Positions 1-10,033 of a stretch of DNA of 64,000 nt are shown in pieces. Within the stretch, counting starts at the first letter, position 1. The number at the start of each line of letters is the position of its first letter. Under the pieces are notes generated by a model. It did no database searches, had not been told where the DNA came from, and saw only the letters and a program-made list of their open reading frames with translations. The stretch covers positions 2,728,001 to 2,792,000 of the forward strand of contig NZ_AP025943.1 in NCBI RefSeq assembly GCF_026072915.1, written 5' to 3'. The stretch comes from Akkermansia biwaensis. Its GTDB lineage: Bacteria; Verrucomicrobiota; Verrucomicrobiia; Verrucomicrobiales; Akkermansiaceae. Position numbers and translations under genes: made by a program.

Positions 1-81
1 AGTAAAAATGGGAAAAGGCGTTCTTTCCCCATTTTATCCTTGCTGTTTCAGCCCGTCCGGCATATACTTCCGCTACCTCAT

Positions 82-156
82 GCAGGGATAGCTCAGTGGT
101 AGAGCGGCTGTCTTACACACAGTTGGTCGGGGGTTCGAATCCCTCTCCCTGTACCA
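82..156 (+). tRNA. tRNA-Val (anticodon UAC)
   Basis: The 75-base segment folds into a complete cloverleaf. The acceptor stem GCAGGGA pairs with TCCCTGT (first pair G-U), followed by A and an encoded CCA. The D-stem GCTC/GAGC, a five-pair anticodon stem around loop CTTACAC, and a T-arm with TTCGAAT are all present. The anticodon TAC reads valine GUA codons. Confidence 0.96.
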
Positions 157-161
157 TTAAT

Positions 162-193
162 AAACCCCACAAGTTATTAAACTTGCGGGGTTT
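162..193 (+). terminator. hairpin terminator after tRNA-Val
   Basis: Arms AAACCCCACAAGT and ACTTGCGGGGTTT form a 13-position stem with one A-C mismatch and a six-base loop. The stem lies six bases after the tRNA CCA and is followed by a T-rich stretch, as expected for a factor-independent terminator. Confidence 0.8.
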
Positions 194-586
194 ACTTTTA
201 AAGCAGTCTTGTATATCAGGTGATTCTGAACAGAGTTAACAAGAGGCCCTATCTTGTTGGATCAAGGACAGTCTCAATAAGAAATTGAGATGATCAGGAA
301 ATCATGGTGTTTTGAAAAGGGATATTTAAACTTGGGTCTCTTTGTGTATAATTCCTTTTTTACATTTGTCTTGAAAATTTTCTTCCAATGTATTCAGGAT
401 GAATATCCAGGTCATTCATATTAAATCAATAAACATTAATATGAAAAGATTCTTTCATAATACGAATTTTGTTTTTTCAGGGGGATTTAATGTCATTTCA
501 TGAGAAGTAACTGAAGTCTTAACGTATCAGGCGTCTTTCATTGAGGGTGCCACAGGTTCTACATTGTCTGCAAATCATTTAACAAC
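194..586. other. AT-rich gap upstream of the Rhs gene
   Basis: About 390 bases without a supportable gene. The stretch is much more AT-rich than the following coding region. A TATAAT hexamer lies near 341-346, but no -35 box sits at normal spacing, so no promoter is claimed. It probably holds the leader and promoter of the Rhs gene. Confidence 0.5.
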
Positions 587-3500
587 ATGATTTACAAGAC
601 AATGAATAATACCCAAATTACCCTGGAACCCCGTTATCCCTTTGTTCCCATGTTCGCCAATGGCCTCCCGCAGGCCGATTTCTACGTCAACGGCATCACC
701 GCCCCCGTTCTCATCTCCCCTCGCTCCGCTTCCGATGACACTCGCCATGAATGGACCGGGTACCTCAAGATCATGAAACGCGGTACCTATTTCCTTTCCC
801 TGACCGCCGATTCCTCCATCTCCCTGTCCATTCCTTTTAAGAATGTGGAACTGACCAGCGAAGCAAAGGACCTTTCCGTGAAGCCGGAGAGTGTCCTCCT
901 CGAACAGGGGTATTACTGGTGCCAAATCGTCCATGAACACCATGCCGCCCTGGGCTCCGGACAGGAGTTCTGCATTGCCGTTCTTTCCGACAAGGCGGAG
1001 GTGTCCGATATCAATTCCTACCTCGACCCCAATGTAACTCCTCCGGATAGGGAAGGGGAGGAAGTCATTACCCTGGTCAATCTTTATCGGGACGAGGAAG
1101 AAGAGACCACCTCCAGTAGCTCTTCGGAAGGGGGAGGGTTTGATTTTGGGTTTGATCCCAAGTCAAGCAGCTCCAGTTCCAGCTCCAGTTCTAGCTCCAG
1201 TTCTAGCTCCAGTTCTAGCTCCAGTTCTAGCTCCAGTTCTAGCTCCAGTTCCAGCTCCAGTTCTAGCTCCAGTTCTAGCTCCAGTTCCAGTTCCAGTTCC
1301 AGCTCCAGTTCCAGCTCCAGTTCCAGTTCCAGCTCCAGTTCTAGCTCCAGTTCCAGCTCCAGTTCTAGCTCCAGTTCTAGCTCCAGCAGCAACTCCTCTT
1401 TCTCCTCCAGCGAACCGCCCACTGAGGAAGAACCATGTCCATGTCCCTGTGAAGGGTGTGAAGAGGAAGGAGATGAAAACTGCGTCCAGCAGCAGCCCAC
1501 TCCGGGCGCCCCCGACGATGAACAGGACTGCCAGGGAAATGCATGCATCAATCCTTCCTCTCCAACAGGACCAACGCCCCCCGCTCCGGTCAGATTCATG
1601 CGCATGGCCCGTGCTTCCACTCCCGCTACCTCCGGCTCCAGCAGCGGATTTTCCATGCGCTACAACCACCCCATGGCATGGACCGCTTCCTTCTCCCAAG
1701 ACGAACGGCGCGTCACCGTCAAACGCCCCTCAGGCAGTCACATTTATTTCAAGGCGGAAACGGGAAGCTCCGACGCTTCCCCCATCGGCAGCTCCAGGAA
1801 ACTGGACTACCGGGTACGGCTGCTCAACCAAGACCTTACTCCCAATCAACAGGGTATGCCGTCCTACATGGATATGACGCTTCCTTCCGGCATGAGCCTG
1901 CGCTTCTCGGCAGCCACCGGAGAGGTCGTCTCCGTCACCAGTTCTTCAGGACACGTCATGACCGCCGAGGAGTATGCCCGCAAGGTCCAAGTGGCCTACA
2001 ACCCGGACGGCTCTCTCAGCAGCGTCTATTCCCGGGCTCAGGGGCTGATGCGAAGCATTCCCGGAAACAACAGCCTCACCCTGGAGTGGTACGCTCCCGG
2101 GAATGTTTCTGCCTCCCATGATGGGGAATTTGTGGTTACCGGAGAGCCCTACAAGACGGCCGTCTATAGAACTTCCATGGAGGATGGCGTAAAAGTGACT
2201 TACATCACCAATCAACGGGCCGGGCAGGAACCGCGGGTTATCGAACGCCGCGAGGAAGGAAACAAAATAAGCATCATCAAGGGAGAAGGAGATGAACGCA
2301 TCGTGCGCACGATTGAACGCAACGCCCTGCCCGGCTCCAAGTGGGAGCGCATTGAAACTATCAGAGGCATCAATGATTCCCAGCCTTCCCGCAGTACACG
2401 CACAGTGAAGAAGTATACCGACGGGGGATGGCTGACCATCAGCAGCACGGAAGGATACAATACTTCCAGTGAACAGACCACCCTCTACACGTACAACGAC
2501 CAGTTCCGCGTGTCTTTGGAAATCAAGCCCAACGGAGGCTACACGCGCTACGAGTACGACGGCCAGGGCCGGGTGGTTCTGGAAGCAACGCCGTGGGCTG
2601 GAGGAGGAGAGCGAGGAACACGCACCACTTATGCAGACCTGCGCTTCAATGATTTCAGGCCGGCAACGGAAAGGGAAATCATCATTGCCCAGGACGGAAC
2701 GGAAACCGTTCTAAGCCAAAGGAGCTATACCTATGAAGAGAGCCCTGAAGTCAACCGCATGACGGTGACAGAAACAGCTCTGGGTTCCGACCAGGTTCAC
2801 ACAAGCATTTCAGAAACTTATGGGGAAGTAGCACAGTATCCCTATGCCCGGGGAAGACAGAAGATGAGCCAGGGCATTGACGGTGTCCAGACCATTTATA
2901 CCTATGAAGCCACCACAGACCATGGGGGTGTTCACAAGGTGACGGAAACTGTTCAGGCAAACGGAAGCATCGTTTCCGCTCAAAGCACCAGAACCGTACA
3001 ATACATTGCCGAAAACGGCACGACCACAAGAAAAGAGCAGTATGTCCACACGGGAGAAGACTGGTCATTGATTTCCACGGAGGACTATGAATACGATGCC
3101 GAGCTCAAGCGAATCAAAACGACGAAGGGCAACGGCCGCTTCAGCACGACGGAATGGATGTGCTGCGGTCCCTTGACGGAAACCAACGAAGACGGTGTGG
3201 TCACCAGCTACAGCTACAACTCGGCCAAGCAACTAGTGGAAGTCATCCGCTCAGCCACGGAAACCACGCCTGAAACAATCACGTCCTACACAAAGGATGT
3301 TGCGGGAAGAATTCTTTCCGTACGAAAAGACATAGGAGCTATGTCGACAGTCGAAAATATGGAATACGACGACTTGGGAAGAATTATTTCCACAACGGAT
3401 ATTCTTGGTCGCACCACCAGAACTGAATACAGCAACGATCAGCTTACAACAACCGTCACCACTCCTTCGGGGGCTATTTTTGTGACGAAAACTTATTATG

Positions 3501-6500
3501 ACGGCTCTACTCTTTGGCAGGGAGGAAACGGACAGCAAGAAATTGAAATACAGCTCGAATTGACAGAAGAAGGTATTCTCACCACCACTCTGTCCAAAGG
3601 AGTAATTCTCTCACGTACCTTGGAAAATGGTTTTGGAGAAACTATTCGGGAGGAGCAGTCCAATACTCTGGGAGGTTTCATTGTCACTAGAAATGCTTAC
3701 AATAGCAAGGGTCAGCTTGTACGCATTCAAACAGAGGATATGGCTCCTGAGATAACTGCTTATGACCAATCTGGCTACGAAGTGAGGCGGATTATTCTTC
3801 TGGATGAACTTTGTCCGGATGATGTTACAAAAAACAGGATCACGGAGAATACCATACGCTATCAGATCAAAGAGGACGGAGTTTACCGGGTACATACCAC
3901 GACTAATTACAATGCCAATGGATTTCCTCTTGTTCAGACCGTGGAAAATCTTCTTTCACAATCGGACCCTATGTTAGAAAGCAAGACTGTTTCCACTGAT
4001 ATTTACGGTCAGTTGAGTGTTCAGTGGACAGAATATGCCGCTCCCACCAGACGCATCCAGTTCAACCGGATTCCCACTTCGGACATTGTCGCCAAGTCTT
4101 TCGTTGTTGATGGATTTACCATAAATCAAAATGACCATGCAGGCTTACATTCTTCCCAGGAACGTTTCTTCACTTCCTCAGGAATAACCATGAGGAGAAC
4201 CGATGCACGAGGCAATGTTGTTATCACAGAGTCCGACGTAGCCGGACGAACTACCAAGACGATGGATGCCGAGGGCAATATGACCTCCATTTCTTATGAC
4301 GTCTGTTGTGATGAACCTGTCTGCATCACTAATGCATTGGGAGGTACTATGTGCTATTCTTATGACATTCGCGGTAGAAAGACGGCTGAATACGGTACTG
4401 CCATTCAACCTGCATGTTTCGCGTATGATGATAATGACCATAGGGTTGCATTGACCACTTTCAGGGCGGATGAGGAGGACATTACCACTAATCCTTCCAA
4501 CCGAACCGACGGGGATACCACCACTTGGCTTTACGATGTGGCTACTGGTTTGGAACTCAGGAAAACCTATGCTGACGGTTCCTGTATTTCCAAAACCTAC
4601 GACAAGTTTAACCGTTTGGAAACGCTCACTCAAGCCAGAGGTATCGTAACAACCTATGAATATGCTCCGTTCACTGGAGAACTCATCTCAGTCTCCCATA
4701 GTGATGCTACCCAACCTTGGCTTTATTCATATAATCATCTTGGTCAGATAATTTCTGTCTCAGATGCCTCATGTATCAGAGAAATCTCTTATGACGTTTA
4801 TGGGAGAATGCTCCAAGATGTTTCTTTGGGGAAAGTGGAAAGCTGTCTCCAGGAAAAGTATGATTCTTTTGGACGATCCTCCGGATACTATTTTATGCTG
4901 GGAACCCGCATTGTCCAGCACTCCATCCTTGACTATGATCACAAAGGCGCCATAGTCAGGATGAATCTGGAAGGTCTTGATTCTCCCTTTACATGGGAAT
5001 ATGACAAAACCAGTGGCTTCCTTAAAAACATGTCCTATCCCAATGGCGTCGTTCGCAGGAATAGTTATCATCCTTCTCTTAACCTAATGAGCGCTATTGA
5101 GTATGAAGATTCCAGGAATGGAAGTGCGGTTGCTCGTTATAGTTATCAGTATGATGAATTGATGCGGCCCACTCAACATCAGGATTATTGGGATGTTGAG
5201 ACGCCCATAGCGGTAAGAAACTTCACCTACAATAACCGCAGTGAATTGATTAATGGACAATTTCAAGCAGAAGGAAATTGCAGCTATCAATATGACAACA
5301 TCGGTAACCGTAAAATCTCTCAGGAATTGGAAAAGGAATTATTATTATATGGTACCAACCACCTCAACCAATATACGGATATTGCGCAGGGAGAATTAAA
5401 GTTTCAACCTGTCTATGACGCAGATGGCAATCAGATCCTTACCAAAACTTCAACAGGAGTTTGGAAGGTAACTTATGATGCCAATAACCGCCCTGTTAGC
5501 TTTATCAGTGAAGACGGACGGACCGTAGTTGTCTGCGGATATGACTACATGGGGCGCCGCTTCGAGAAAAAAGTTACTTTCAATGAATCAACTATCAGTC
5601 ACGTCTATTACCTGTATCGTGGTTATGTGCAAATAGCTGAGATTGATGTGCTGCATCCCGAACCAGTCTTGGAGAAGAGTTATCTATGGGCGCCTACGGA
5701 GACGACTGCGCCATTTCTCTTAATGATGACGTGCTGGAAGAATAGTGAGACTGAAACAAGGGAGCATTTTTATTTCATTCATGATGCATTGAAGAATGTC
5801 GTCGCTATCGAAGGGGAGCAAAAAGAAAGAAGAGCTTTGTATGAGTATCTTCCTTTTGGAGGAATTGCCAGAGAGGAAGGCGATATGGCTCACGTTAACA
5901 AATTCCGTTTTTCCTGCGAATACATGGATGATGAACTGGGTGTGGTTTATTATAATTACCGTTATCTTGATCCTCTCAGTGGAAGGTGGATTAGCAGGGA
6001 TCCCATTCAGGAAAAAGATGGATTTAATTTATATGTATTATTAGGTAATTGTCCCATTTCCACGACTGATGCATTTGGATTATTGGACTTTAATAATTTT
6101 TCAAGTGTTGTTATTGCTCTAATTCCAAAGCAGGTGACGCATTCGGCTAAAAGTACACGTCTGGGGGTATGGCCATTGCCGTTTTTCCCTCTTGTTACGA
6201 TGGAAGTAAACGCCGGTATTGATGTTGTCGTTTCATCTTGTTGTTCATGTGATGGGCAGAAAGGGTTAGTTGCATCCGGAATCGCGTATTTAGAGGGTAC
6301 GGCGGGTGTAGGTACGAGCATTGGTGGCAATTCCGGCATTAGTGCAAGACGAGAAAAGAAACCGAGAAGAAATGGAACAAGAACTGTATATAAGAAAAAA
6401 GGAGATAATACATATACAAAAAAACCAGTAGGAGAAAATACAGGAGATGGAACAGGATCATCGAACGTTGGAGCGGGAGGATGTCCTGAACGCTGTCCAG

Positions 6501-6748
6501 ATGGGAATGGGGATATTTCTTTCCTTTTTACTGTAGGAGCGTCCGGTTTTATTTCCGGAGGCATTGGAAGATTCTCTGCTGGTATTGCTTTTGATTCTCC
6601 TGTTTTAAAATGTTCAGTACCAGGAGGGTGTGAAGCTTTAGACCCGAGAAAGTCTTCATCCGCTTATGCTGTCTATGGCATGGGAACAGGCATGCGTGTG
6701 CAAGCATATGGAAGAGCCGAAGTAGAGTTGAGTTTAAGAATAATGTAA
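587..6748 (+). CDS. Rhs/YD-repeat protein with poly-serine tract and AT-rich C-terminal tip
   Basis: A 2053-residue Rhs-family protein. Residues 1-150 look like a beta-sandwich (a PA14-like fold is a guess). Residues 193-268 are 76 uninterrupted serines, followed by a short Cys/Pro-rich patch. From about residue 350 there are many YD-type repeats (patterns such as YEYDGQGR and YSYDIRGR), including two Cys-pair segments (MCCGP, VCCDEP). The conserved core ends near residue 1830 with the typical LSGRW-SRDP and DAFG signatures. The last 225 residues are a variable tip with no recognised fold. Codon GC falls along the gene and the tip is strongly AT-rich. No signal peptide is evident. ATG at 602 is an alternative start; neither candidate has a clear ribosome site. 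Rhs proteins are commonly polymorphic toxins or surface proteins; toxicity here is inference. Confidence 0.93.
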   Translation: MIYKTMNNTQITLEPRYPFVPMFANGLPQADFYVNGITAPVLISPRSASDDTRHEWTGYLKIMKRGTYFLSLTADSSISLSIPFKNVELTSEAKDLSVKPESVLLEQGYYWCQIVHEHHAALGSGQEFCIAVLSDKAEVSDINSYLDPNVTPPDREGEEVITLVNLYRDEEEETTSSSSSEGGGFDFGFDPKSSSSSSSSSSSSSSSSSSSSSSSSSSSSSSSSSSSSSSSSSSSSSSSSSSSSSSSSSSSSSSSSSSSSSSSSSSSSNSSFSSSEPPTEEEPCPCPCEGCEEEGDENCVQQQPTPGAPDDEQDCQGNACINPSSPTGPTPPAPVRFMRMARASTPATSGSSSGFSMRYNHPMAWTASFSQDERRVTVKRPSGSHIYFKAETGSSDASPIGSSRKLDYRVRLLNQDLTPNQQGMPSYMDMTLPSGMSLRFSAATGEVVSVTSSSGHVMTAEEYARKVQVAYNPDGSLSSVYSRAQGLMRSIPGNNSLTLEWYAPGNVSASHDGEFVVTGEPYKTAVYRTSMEDGVKVTYITNQRAGQEPRVIERREEGNKISIIKGEGDERIVRTIERNALPGSKWERIETIRGINDSQPSRSTRTVKKYTDGGWLTISSTEGYNTSSEQTTLYTYNDQFRVSLEIKPNGGYTRYEYDGQGRVVLEATPWAGGGERGTRTTYADLRFNDFRPATEREIIIAQDGTETVLSQRSYTYEESPEVNRMTVTETALGSDQVHTSISETYGEVAQYPYARGRQKMSQGIDGVQTIYTYEATTDHGGVHKVTETVQANGSIVSAQSTRTVQYIAENGTTTRKEQYVHTGEDWSLISTEDYEYDAELKRIKTTKGNGRFSTTEWMCCGPLTETNEDGVVTSYSYNSAKQLVEVIRSATETTPETITSYTKDVAGRILSVRKDIGAMSTVENMEYDDLGRIISTTDILGRTTRTEYSNDQLTTTVTTPSGAIFVTKTYYDGSTLWQGGNGQQEIEIQLELTEEGILTTTLSKGVILSRTLENGFGETIREEQSNTLGGFIVTRNAYNSKGQLVRIQTEDMAPEITAYDQSGYEVRRIILLDELCPDDVTKNRITENTIRYQIKEDGVYRVHTTTNYNANGFPLVQTVENLLSQSDPMLESKTVSTDIYGQLSVQWTEYAAPTRRIQFNRIPTSDIVAKSFVVDGFTINQNDHAGLHSSQERFFTSSGITMRRTDARGNVVITESDVAGRTTKTMDAEGNMTSISYDVCCDEPVCITNALGGTMCYSYDIRGRKTAEYGTAIQPACFAYDDNDHRVALTTFRADEEDITTNPSNRTDGDTTTWLYDVATGLELRKTYADGSCISKTYDKFNRLETLTQARGIVTTYEYAPFTGELISVSHSDATQPWLYSYNHLGQIISVSDASCIREISYDVYGRMLQDVSLGKVESCLQEKYDSFGRSSGYYFMLGTRIVQHSILDYDHKGAIVRMNLEGLDSPFTWEYDKTSGFLKNMSYPNGVVRRNSYHPSLNLMSAIEYEDSRNGSAVARYSYQYDELMRPTQHQDYWDVETPIAVRNFTYNNRSELINGQFQAEGNCSYQYDNIGNRKISQELEKELLLYGTNHLNQYTDIAQGELKFQPVYDADGNQILTKTSTGVWKVTYDANNRPVSFISEDGRTVVVCGYDYMGRRFEKKVTFNESTISHVYYLYRGYVQIAEIDVLHPEPVLEKSYLWAPTETTAPFLLMMTCWKNSETETREHFYFIHDALKNVVAIEGEQKERRALYEYLPFGGIAREEGDMAHVNKFRFSCEYMDDELGVVYYNYRYLDPLSGRWISRDPIQEKDGFNLYVLLGNCPISTTDAFGLLDFNNFSSVVIALIPKQVTHSAKSTRLGVWPLPFFPLVTMEVNAGIDVVVSSCCSCDGQKGLVASGIAYLEGTAGVGTSIGGNSGISARREKKPRRNGTRTVYKKKGDNTYTKKPVGENTGDGTGSSNVGAGGCPERCPDGNGDISFLFTVGASGFISGGIGRFSAGIAFDSPVLKCSVPGGCEALDPRKSSSAYAVYGMGTGMRVQAYGRAEVELSLRIM
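1163..1390 (+). repeat. 12-bp minisatellite encoding poly-Ser
   Basis: A tandem array of 12-base units of the form AGCTCCAGTTCT or AGCTCCAGTTCC, with minor variants, fills 228 bases and encodes 76 serines in the Rhs frame. Because the unit is a multiple of three, loss or gain of units keeps the reading frame. All other frames through the array are also open (for example alternating Leu-Glu on the minus strand), which produces several spurious overlapping open frames here. Confidence 0.95.
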
Positions 6749-6758
6749 CCTTGATTTT

Positions 6759-7232
6759 ATGAATAAAATATTTAATAATAAACAACTTTTAGTTATTTTT
6801 CTGCTGAGTATTTTTGCAGCAGGCATGTTATATATGCTCGTATGGCTGCTGTCTCAAGTGAGACTCTGTTGGTCCAGTGAAGAATGGCCGGAAACAAAAG
6901 GTACAATTACACAAGTCGAATATAGAAGAAAAAGTGCAGGTTCAGGTATTCATGGTACTTATGTTAATTTAGATATTGACGTAAGATTTGAATGGAAATC
7001 AAAAATGTACCACACCGGTAACCAGGGATGCAGTTTTGATATTCCGTATAAGAAATTGCATGTTGGAAAAGAAATCCCAGTTTTTGTCAATGAAAATAAT
7101 CCTGACGAGTCTCTTTTATCAAAAGGCATCGCGGGATGGATCTGGATGGCTTTGGGAATATGTTTATTATTTTCCTGTTTTTCATTAATGATTATTTTTA
7201 AGCAGGTATTTAATTTATTAAAAAAGAAATAA
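6759..7232 (+). CDS. DUF3592-like membrane protein downstream of Rhs tip
   Basis: A 157-residue protein with one N-terminal membrane segment (about residues 8-30), a central extracytoplasmic beta-rich part (WPETKGTITQVEY, FEWKSKMYHTG, VFVNENNPDES) and a C-terminal membrane segment (about 127-150). The order TM, beta domain, TM and the WP-x-x-G-x-I and VNP-like motifs fit the DUF3592 family, whose function is not well defined. It begins 10 bases after the Rhs stop and shares the AT-rich composition of the Rhs tip. That position is where a cognate immunity or accessory protein would be expected, but an immunity role is inference only. Confidence 0.82.
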   Translation: MNKIFNNKQLLVIFLLSIFAAGMLYMLVWLLSQVRLCWSSEEWPETKGTITQVEYRRKSAGSGIHGTYVNLDIDVRFEWKSKMYHTGNQGCSFDIPYKKLHVGKEIPVFVNENNPDESLLSKGIAGWIWMALGICLLFSCFSLMIIFKQVFNLLKKK

Positions 7233-7280
7233 ATAATATTCAGTATTCTTCTTCCTTATCAAAGGATTTTTAATCCTCCT

Positions 7281-7316
7281 ATACCTTCTGCAAGCAGCCA
7301 GAGTTGCAGAAGGTAT
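7281..7316 (+). terminator. perfect 13-bp hairpin terminator
   Basis: ATACCTTCTGCAA and TTGCAGAAGGTAT pair perfectly around a ten-base loop and are followed by ATTTTTGTTT. It lies 48 bases after the DUF3592-like gene and would end the Rhs transcript. Confidence 0.88.
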
Positions 7317-7713
7317 ATTTTTGTTTCTGTGGACGGCAATATGGGGAATTCTTATCTTTAAGACCAGCCAATTGAGTTATTGATAAAATTGGCAGGATGG
7401 ATTTGAGGAGCAGGGGAATGGAATGTTGTTCCTCCCTTGAGTAAGTTATTCACAGGATTTAATTCTGTTTAATCCAACGAGCCATGAATACAAAATTTTG
7501 ACCGATATTGAATTATGAAAATATTAAAGGTATATGTATGTAAAAAGAAATAATGTTAATCTGAAAATATTTTTTAATTTACGATTCTCGAATACTGTAA
7601 CAATTGACAATTTAATGACGACAATTGCAAATAATTTATTTTTGCCGATATGGTGATTCAGGCCAGACCTTTTTGCTCGCGAGCATGATCAATAGGAACT
7701 TTCCCTAATAAAA
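7317..7713. other. AT-rich gap between Rhs locus and katE
   Basis: About 400 AT-rich bases with no supportable gene. The only structure seen is a 12-base perfect palindrome TGCTCGCGAGCA at 7674-7685, in a context that does not look like a terminator. The composition matches the Rhs tip and suggests the stretch belongs to the variable locus. Confidence 0.5.
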
Positions 7714-7746
7714 ATATGCCTGCAAGCGTTAAACTTACAGGCATAT
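7714..7746 (-). terminator. katE terminator
   Basis: Read on the minus strand, arms ATATGCCTG and CAGGCATAT (extended inward by AAG/CTT after one mismatch) are followed by TTTTTATTAG. It lies 25 bases past the katE stop codon. Confidence 0.85.
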
Positions 7747-7771
7747 GGTGACGTTCAGAGGAATGTTCCCG

Positions 7772-10033
7772 TCAGGCGCCGAAGTCCAGCGCCTTGTGTT
7801 CCCGGGCCCAGGTGCGGTGCTGCTTCATCGCCGTGATGAAGGGCTTCATCAGCGCCTTGGTATCCTTCGGGGTGAGCAGGCCGGCATCGTCCATGTCGTC
7901 GGGCAGGGAGGCGGCCTGGAGCATTTCCCTGGCGTCTCCCGGCAGGCCGATGGCCTTCAGGTGCCTGTAGGCCTGGCGCAGGTGGTATTTGGCGTCCCCG
8001 TCCGTCAGGAGGGTCTGGATGCTCTGCGCGCCTTCGGGCACGATGACGGAGTCAAACAGGACGGAAAGATTGGCGGCCAGGCTGCCGTCCACCAGCAGGT
8101 CTTCCCCTTCTTCCGTTTTAACGGTTCCCATATGTGCGGCAATGATCTGGGGATGGACTCCTTCCTTGTGCAGGGCGTCGCAGATTTCCTCCACGGATTT
8201 CAGGCTGACGCCGTCCGCCACCAGCAGGGAGACGCGCATGCCCTTGAGGTTGCCGTCGGGCTTGGCGTACAGGCTCAGCGCCGGGTCCTTTTCCAAGCCG
8301 CAGACCGGCTTGGGCAGTTCGCGGCTGAGCTGTTCCCTGGTCAGTTCGATGCCCAGGTTGCGGGCTACTCCGCCTGCCAGGTCCGGATCGATGCGCGTCA
8401 GCAGGTCCACCACCCGTTCACGGATGTAGGGGCGGGTCACCTTGCTCAGTTCAAAGCCGAAGGCGTTGATGATGTGTTCCTGTTCCACGGGCGTCTGGCT
8501 CATCCAGAACAGGCGCGGATGGGAGTAATACTCCGCAAAGGAGGGGCTCCTGAGGCGTTCCTTGATTCCTTCCACGCGTTCCGGAGTGGTGGTGAACCCT
8601 CCGTCTTCCGCCGCTTCCGGAGTTTCCCGCGGCCAGTTGTCGCCGATGGAGTTGGGATTGTAGTTGGCCGGAGCGGTATCTATCTGCATGCGGTGGAATC
8701 CGTCCCTCTGGTTGTTGTGGAAGGGGCAGACGGGGCGGTTGATGGGGATTTCCGTAAAGTTCGCCCCTCCCAGGCGGTGGCGCTGGGTGTCGCTGTAGGA
8801 GAAGATGCGGCCCTGCAGCAGCGGGTCGTCGGAGAAGTCGATGCCCGGAACGATGTTGGCGGGGCAGAAGGCGACCTGTTCCGTTTCTGCAAAGAAGTTG
8901 TCCGGGTTGCGGTTCAGCACCATTTTCCCGACGATTTCCACGGGCACCAGCGCTTCGGGGATGAGCTTGGTGGCGTCCAGGATGTCGAAGTCGAATTTGT
9001 CCAAGTCTTCTTCCGGAATGATTTGCAGGCCCAGTTCAAATTCCGGGTAGTCTCCGCCTTCAATGGACTGCCACAGGTCTTTGCGGTGGAAGTCCGGGTC
9101 CCGTCCGGTAAGGTCCTGGGCTTCGTCCCAGATCAGGGATTTTTTCCCGTAAACGGGTTTCCAGTGGAAGCGGACGAAGGTGCTTTTCCCATCTTCGTTG
9201 ACCAGTTTGTACGTATGGATGCCGAATCCTTCAATGGTCCTGTAGCTTCTGGGGATGCCGCGGTCGGACATAAGCCACATGACGTTGTGCAGCGTTTCCG
9301 GCTGCAGGGAGACATAATCCCAGAAGGAGTCGTGGGCGGTCTGCCCCTGCGGCATTTCGTTGTGGGGTTCCGGCTTCACGGCATGGATGAAGTCCGGGAA
9401 TTTGATGGAGTCCTGAATGAAGAAGACGGGCGTGTCGTTGCCCACCAGGTCGTAATTCCCCTCCCTGGTATAGAATTTGGTGGCGAATCCGCGGATGTCC
9501 CTCACCGTATCCGGGGATCCCCGGAATCCCTGCACGTTGGAAAAACGCACAAAGACTGGTGTTTTTTCTGACGGATCCTGCAGAAAGGCCGCCTTGGTGT
9601 ATTTGGAAAGGGATTTGTATACCTGAAAATAACCATGTGCCCCGGAACCTCTTGCGTGAACCACTCGTTCCGGTATCCGCTCCTGGTCAAAATGAGCCAT
9701 TTTTTCCAGAAAGTGAAAGTCTTCCAGCAGGGAGGGGCCTCTGCTGCCTGCCTTGAGCGTATTTTGATCATCGGCTATTTTTACTCCGAGGTTGGTGGTA
9801 AGGGGCTTTCCCATGCCGTTGTCGCGCATGGTATCCAGGTCTTTGATTTTTTCCGAGGTGTTTTCCGGCATTTTCATGGAGCCGGGGGCGGAAGGTTCCG
9901 CGTTGGGAGGAGTGGGTTTGGGCGTCGGCTTGATCAGTTCCGGATCAATGGTGTCCGTATAATGGGGTTCCGCCTCTTTCCCGTCCGGGAACGGGGCGAG
10001 CCGGTCTTGCATCTGCTGGGTCTTTTTTTTCAT
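7772..10033 (-). CDS. katE: catalase HPII, large-subunit monofunctional heme catalase
   Basis: A 753-residue cytoplasmic catalase that converts hydrogen peroxide to water and oxygen. The catalytic site [15 protein letters not shown] places the essential His at 126 and Asn at 199. The heme ligand is Tyr413 in [14 protein letters not shown]. The C-terminal 150 residues form the flavodoxin/DJ-1-like domain typical of large-subunit catalases, and the length equals that of E. coli HPII. An N-terminal Pro/Lys-rich extension is also typical. The position equivalent to E. coli His392, which is cross-linked to the heme Tyr, is Cys390 ([13 protein letters not shown]), so that cross-link cannot form here. 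The gene is monocistronic with its own terminator. It probably supports survival at the oxygenated mucosa, which is inference. Confidence 0.98.
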   Translation of the reverse strand: MKKKTQQMQDRLAPFPDGKEAEPHYTDTIDPELIKPTPKPTPPNAEPSAPGSMKMPENTSEKIKDLDTMRDNGMGKPLTTNLGVKIADDQNTLKAGSRGPSLLEDFHFLEKMAHFDQERIPERVVHARGSGAHGYFQVYKSLSKYTKAAFLQDPSEKTPVFVRFSNVQGFRGSPDTVRDIRGFATKFYTREGNYDLVGNDTPVFFIQDSIKFPDFIHAVKPEPHNEMPQGQTAHDSFWDYVSLQPETLHNVMWLMSDRGIPRSYRTIEGFGIHTYKLVNEDGKSTFVRFHWKPVYGKKSLIWDEAQDLTGRDPDFHRKDLWQSIEGGDYPEFELGLQIIPEEDLDKFDFDILDATKLIPEALVPVEIVGKMVLNRNPDNFFAETEQVAFCPANIVPGIDFSDDPLLQGRIFSYSDTQRHRLGGANFTEIPINRPVCPFHNNQRDGFHRMQIDTAPANYNPNSIGDNWPRETPEAAEDGGFTTTPERVEGIKERLRSPSFAEYYSHPRLFWMSQTPVEQEHIINAFGFELSKVTRPYIRERVVDLLTRIDPDLAGGVARNLGIELTREQLSRELPKPVCGLEKDPALSLYAKPDGNLKGMRVSLLVADGVSLKSVEEICDALHKEGVHPQIIAAHMGTVKTEEGEDLLVDGSLAANLSVLFDSVIVPEGAQSIQTLLTDGDAKYHLRQAYRHLKAIGLPGDAREMLQAASLPDDMDDAGLLTPKDTKALMKPFITAMKQHRTWAREHKALDFGA

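Noticed and set aside
82-586. tRNA-Val as an integration site for the Rhs locus
   Set aside because: No copy of the tRNA 3' end was seen downstream and no integrase gene is present.
1084-1877. Several long overlapping frames through the serine tract (Leu-Glu, Ala-Pro-Val and Gly-Thr-rich)
   Set aside because: They are produced by the 12-bp repeat, which is open in all frames; no family motifs or starts.
7745-9571. 608-residue frame antisense to katE
   Set aside because: The catalase on the other strand has full family motifs; the antisense frame is a high-GC codon shadow.
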